The notes beneath the pieces were generated by a model. The model did not search any database. It saw only the letters and a program-made list of their open reading frames with translations, and was not told where the DNA came from. A stretch of DNA of 64,000 bases, taken from positions 35,361 to 99,360 of the forward strand of contig JAXHVA010000003.1 of assembly GCA_034189035.1 (NCBI GenBank). Reading direction: 5' to 3'. Positions 62,315 through 64,000 of this stretch are shown here, in pieces. The stretch comes from JAUXFK01 sp034189035 (lineage in GTDB: Bacteria > Desulfobacterota > UBA8473). The position numbers and the translations under genes were made by a program. Position 1 is the first letter of the stretch. Each line of letters begins with the position of its first letter.

Positions 62315-63643
62315 TTATTCAGTTTTCAAATTCTCTTTCCACTTTTCCAGGTCAGCCAGAGCTCTTTGTACGATTTTCTTTCGTTTGAATTCCTTCTTAA
62401 CCTTTTCCTTTAAAGGAGGAAATAGCCCGAAGTTAATATTCATCGGCTGAAAATCTCTATCACTCGTTTCAGTAATATAAGCGATCAATGCTCCCATAGC
62501 TGTGGTATTGGGAAGGGGTAACAGGGGGAGATGATGGATTGCCCGACTGGCATTGATACCGGCGATAAGCCCCATAGCCGAAGATTCGATATACCCCTCA
62601 ACACCGGTGATCTGGCCTGCAAAAAACAAAGAGGGGTTTTTCCTTAACTGTAGCGAATTCATAAGTAATCTTCGAGAATTGATAAAGGTATTGCGGTGAA
62701 GACTTCCAAGACGGGCAAATTCTGCATGTTCCAAACCTGGAATCATTCGAAATATCCTTTTTTGCTCATCCCATCTGAGTTTTGTTTGGAATCCAACTAT
62801 ATTATAAAGGGTTCCATATCGGTTATCCTGTCTTAATTGGACTACAGCATAAGGCCTATTGCCGGTCTTTGGATCAACTAAACCCACAGGCTTCATCGGA
62901 CCAAAGGCTAATGTATCTTTCCCTCTTTGTGCCATCACCTCAATGGGCATACATCCTTCGAAGGCAACCGGTTTGTCTATTTTTTTGACAGGCATCTTCT
63001 CGGCATTTAAAAGTGCATTAATAAAGAGGGTGTATTGCTTTTTTGTCATCGGGCAATTTATATAGTCATCCCCACCCTTTCCATATCTAGAAGCCCTGTA
63101 AGCCGTATCAAAATTGATAGAGTCGGTTTCAACAATCGGGGCGATCGCATCATAGAAATAGAGGTAATCCTCACCAATAAGGCTTTGAATCTCTTTTGCA
63201 AGGGCTTCAGATGTAAGAGGCCCTGTAGCGATGACTGTCATGGCTTCTGAGGGGATACTCCTTATCTCTTCACGAATAATCTCTATATTATCGTTGCTGT
63301 TGAGTGTCTTGGTAATGGTTCTCGAAAACCCCTGCCGGTCAACAGCCAATGCGCTTCCTGCTGGAACCTTGGTTTCATCCGCAGCCTTTAATATGACAGA
63401 GTCCATTTTTCGCATCTCTTCTTTGAGGAGCCCTGAAGCGTTTTCTGAAGAGTTTGAACGTAAGGAGTTGCTGCATACGAGTTCGGCAAGATCTTCGGAT
63501 AAATGAGCAGGCGAGAATCTCTTAGGCTTCATCTCGAAGAGAATAACAGAAACCCCTTTGTTGGCTGCCTGCCATGCGGCTTCACAACCTGCCAGTCCTC
63601 CACCAATTATGATGAGTTTGTTTTTTCCCCCCGCGTTTTTCAT
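62315..63643 (-). CDS. trmFO: Methylenetetrahydrofolate-tRNA-(uracil-54) methyltransferase
   Basis: This 442-residue flavoprotein methylates U54 of tRNA using methylene-THF. It has the FAD motif IIGGGLAGCEAAWQAA at residues 11-26 and ELVCSNSLRSNSSENASGLLKEEMR, a TrmFO signature. FEGCMPIEVMAQRGKDTL and the C-terminal MNINFGLFPPL motif are present. It is found in Firmicutes, cyanobacteria and Desulfobacterota. The gene is followed 26 bases later by the acyl-CoA synthetase. Confidence 0.95.
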   Translation of the reverse strand: MKNAGGKNKLIIIGGGLAGCEAAWQAANKGVSVILFEMKPKRFSPAHLSEDLAELVCSNSLRSNSSENASGLLKEEMRKMDSVILKAADETKVPAGSALAVDRQGFSRTITKTLNSNDNIEIIREEIRSIPSEAMTVIATGPLTSEALAKEIQSLIGEDYLYFYDAIAPIVETDSINFDTAYRASRYGKGGDDYINCPMTKKQYTLFINALLNAEKMPVKKIDKPVAFEGCMPIEVMAQRGKDTLAFGPMKPVGLVDPKTGNRPYAVVQLRQDNRYGTLYNIVGFQTKLRWDEQKRIFRMIPGLEHAEFARLGSLHRNTFINSRRLLMNSLQLRKNPSLFFAGQITGVEGYIESSAMGLIAGINASRAIHHLPLLPLPNTTAMGALIAYITETSDRDFQPMNINFGLFPPLKEKVKKEFKRKKIVQRALADLEKWKENLKTE

Positions 63644-64000
63644 CTGAGCCGATTCGACTTAAAATAGAGTTATTTTTGATATGATGCGTCTAATATTACA
63701 GAGCGACATTTCTGTATAATAACGCTAACAGCCTGTTGGAAAGAGGCCTCTCAGACAATTGTAGAACTGTTCGTATTGTCATTATAAAAGTCTAGCAGAA
63801 TGAACAGAGGAGGTCAATTCCTTTTATCGGGCTAAAAAATGTATTAAGCAAATACATGTCAAGCACAAAGGTTCTGGCAAAAAAAATAAGCGGCTAGTTT
63901 TTCTATAACCACAGGGAGAGAGTTATTATAGTTTTTGAGCCTTTTGTAGAGTTTTAGTATTGGAGTTTGCACATTGATACCTCCATGAGGTCTTTTCCAA
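63644..64000. other. Terminal intergenic region
   Basis: 357 bases with no gene recognised. It contains a small hairpin ATGTATT / AATACAT at 63839-63857 with a 5-base loop, and an inverted pair GACAAT / ATTGTC near 63754. The promoter of trmFO (minus strand) should lie here but no consensus was found. The window may end just short of another gene. Confidence 0.35.

Noticed and set aside
1..64000. CRISPR array
   Set aside because: No regularly spaced identical repeats of CRISPR size were seen. The array at 2325-15075 is composed of whole paralogous genes.

Overview
The window is an AT-rich chromosomal segment of a Gram-negative, anaerobic-type bacterium, most likely a Desulfobacterota (former Deltaproteobacteria) member. 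The evidence is LPS transport and heptose genes (lptD, lolA, a RfaE-type kinase), the linkage DUF4416-yicC-remA-gmk, a CarD / PIN-TRAM / IspD / IspF cluster, a sodium-pump decarboxylase beta subunit, ADP-forming acyl-CoA synthetase and crotonase genes, and many c-type cytochromes. No rRNA, tRNA or CRISPR array was seen. One 100-N assembly gap lies at 2836-2935.

Layout. 460-1608: an isolated acyl-CoA dehydrogenase. 2325-15075: the most unusual region, a 12.7-kb same-strand array of seven outer-membrane beta-barrel proteins (DUF3373-like, 455-471 aa) interleaved with six intact monoheme cytochrome c genes (105-111 aa) and two decayed cytochrome copies. The barrels fall into three subtypes in the order B-A-C-B-A-B-C. 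Their N-terminal thirds are homogenised and their distal parts diverge, which suggests module duplication followed by gene conversion. Poly-G tracts of 8-9 bases lie in or just before these genes. A plausible role is an outer-membrane electron-transfer or solute conduit with a small periplasmic heme partner; this is inference.

15486-23293: carD, a PIN-TRAM nuclease, ispD, ispF, an acyltransferase, uppP and ftsK. 23319-27593: lolA, heptose-7-phosphate kinase, DUF4416, yicC, remA and gmk. 27614-30136 (minus strand): a small IS200-type transposase, argC, rpsI and rplM. 30353-34390 (minus strand): an HD-GYP protein, a HEAT-repeat partner and a BadH-like dehydrogenase. 34716-41384: a fused trehalose-6-phosphate synthase/phosphatase, a TreT-type trehalose synthase, lptD and a DUF362/ferredoxin protein. 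41387-45371: an MBL-fold hydrolase, an HU/IHF protein, nth, oadB and a tiny oadG-like gene. 45759-50477: rnc, a radical SAM protein, era, der and a Nudix hydrolase. 51239-55538: two tandem chemoreceptors. 55539-63643: a PflX-like radical SAM protein, an aldehyde dehydrogenase, two small unknown genes, a frameshifted DUF2889-like gene, a crotonase, an acyl-CoA synthetase and trmFO.

Intergenic DNA holds several families of short dispersed repeats. One, of about 110-160 bp, occurs in both orientations and flanks the aldehyde dehydrogenase gene. Large palindromes sit in front of the HU gene and the chemoreceptors. All family assignments come from reading the sequence; no database search was possible.
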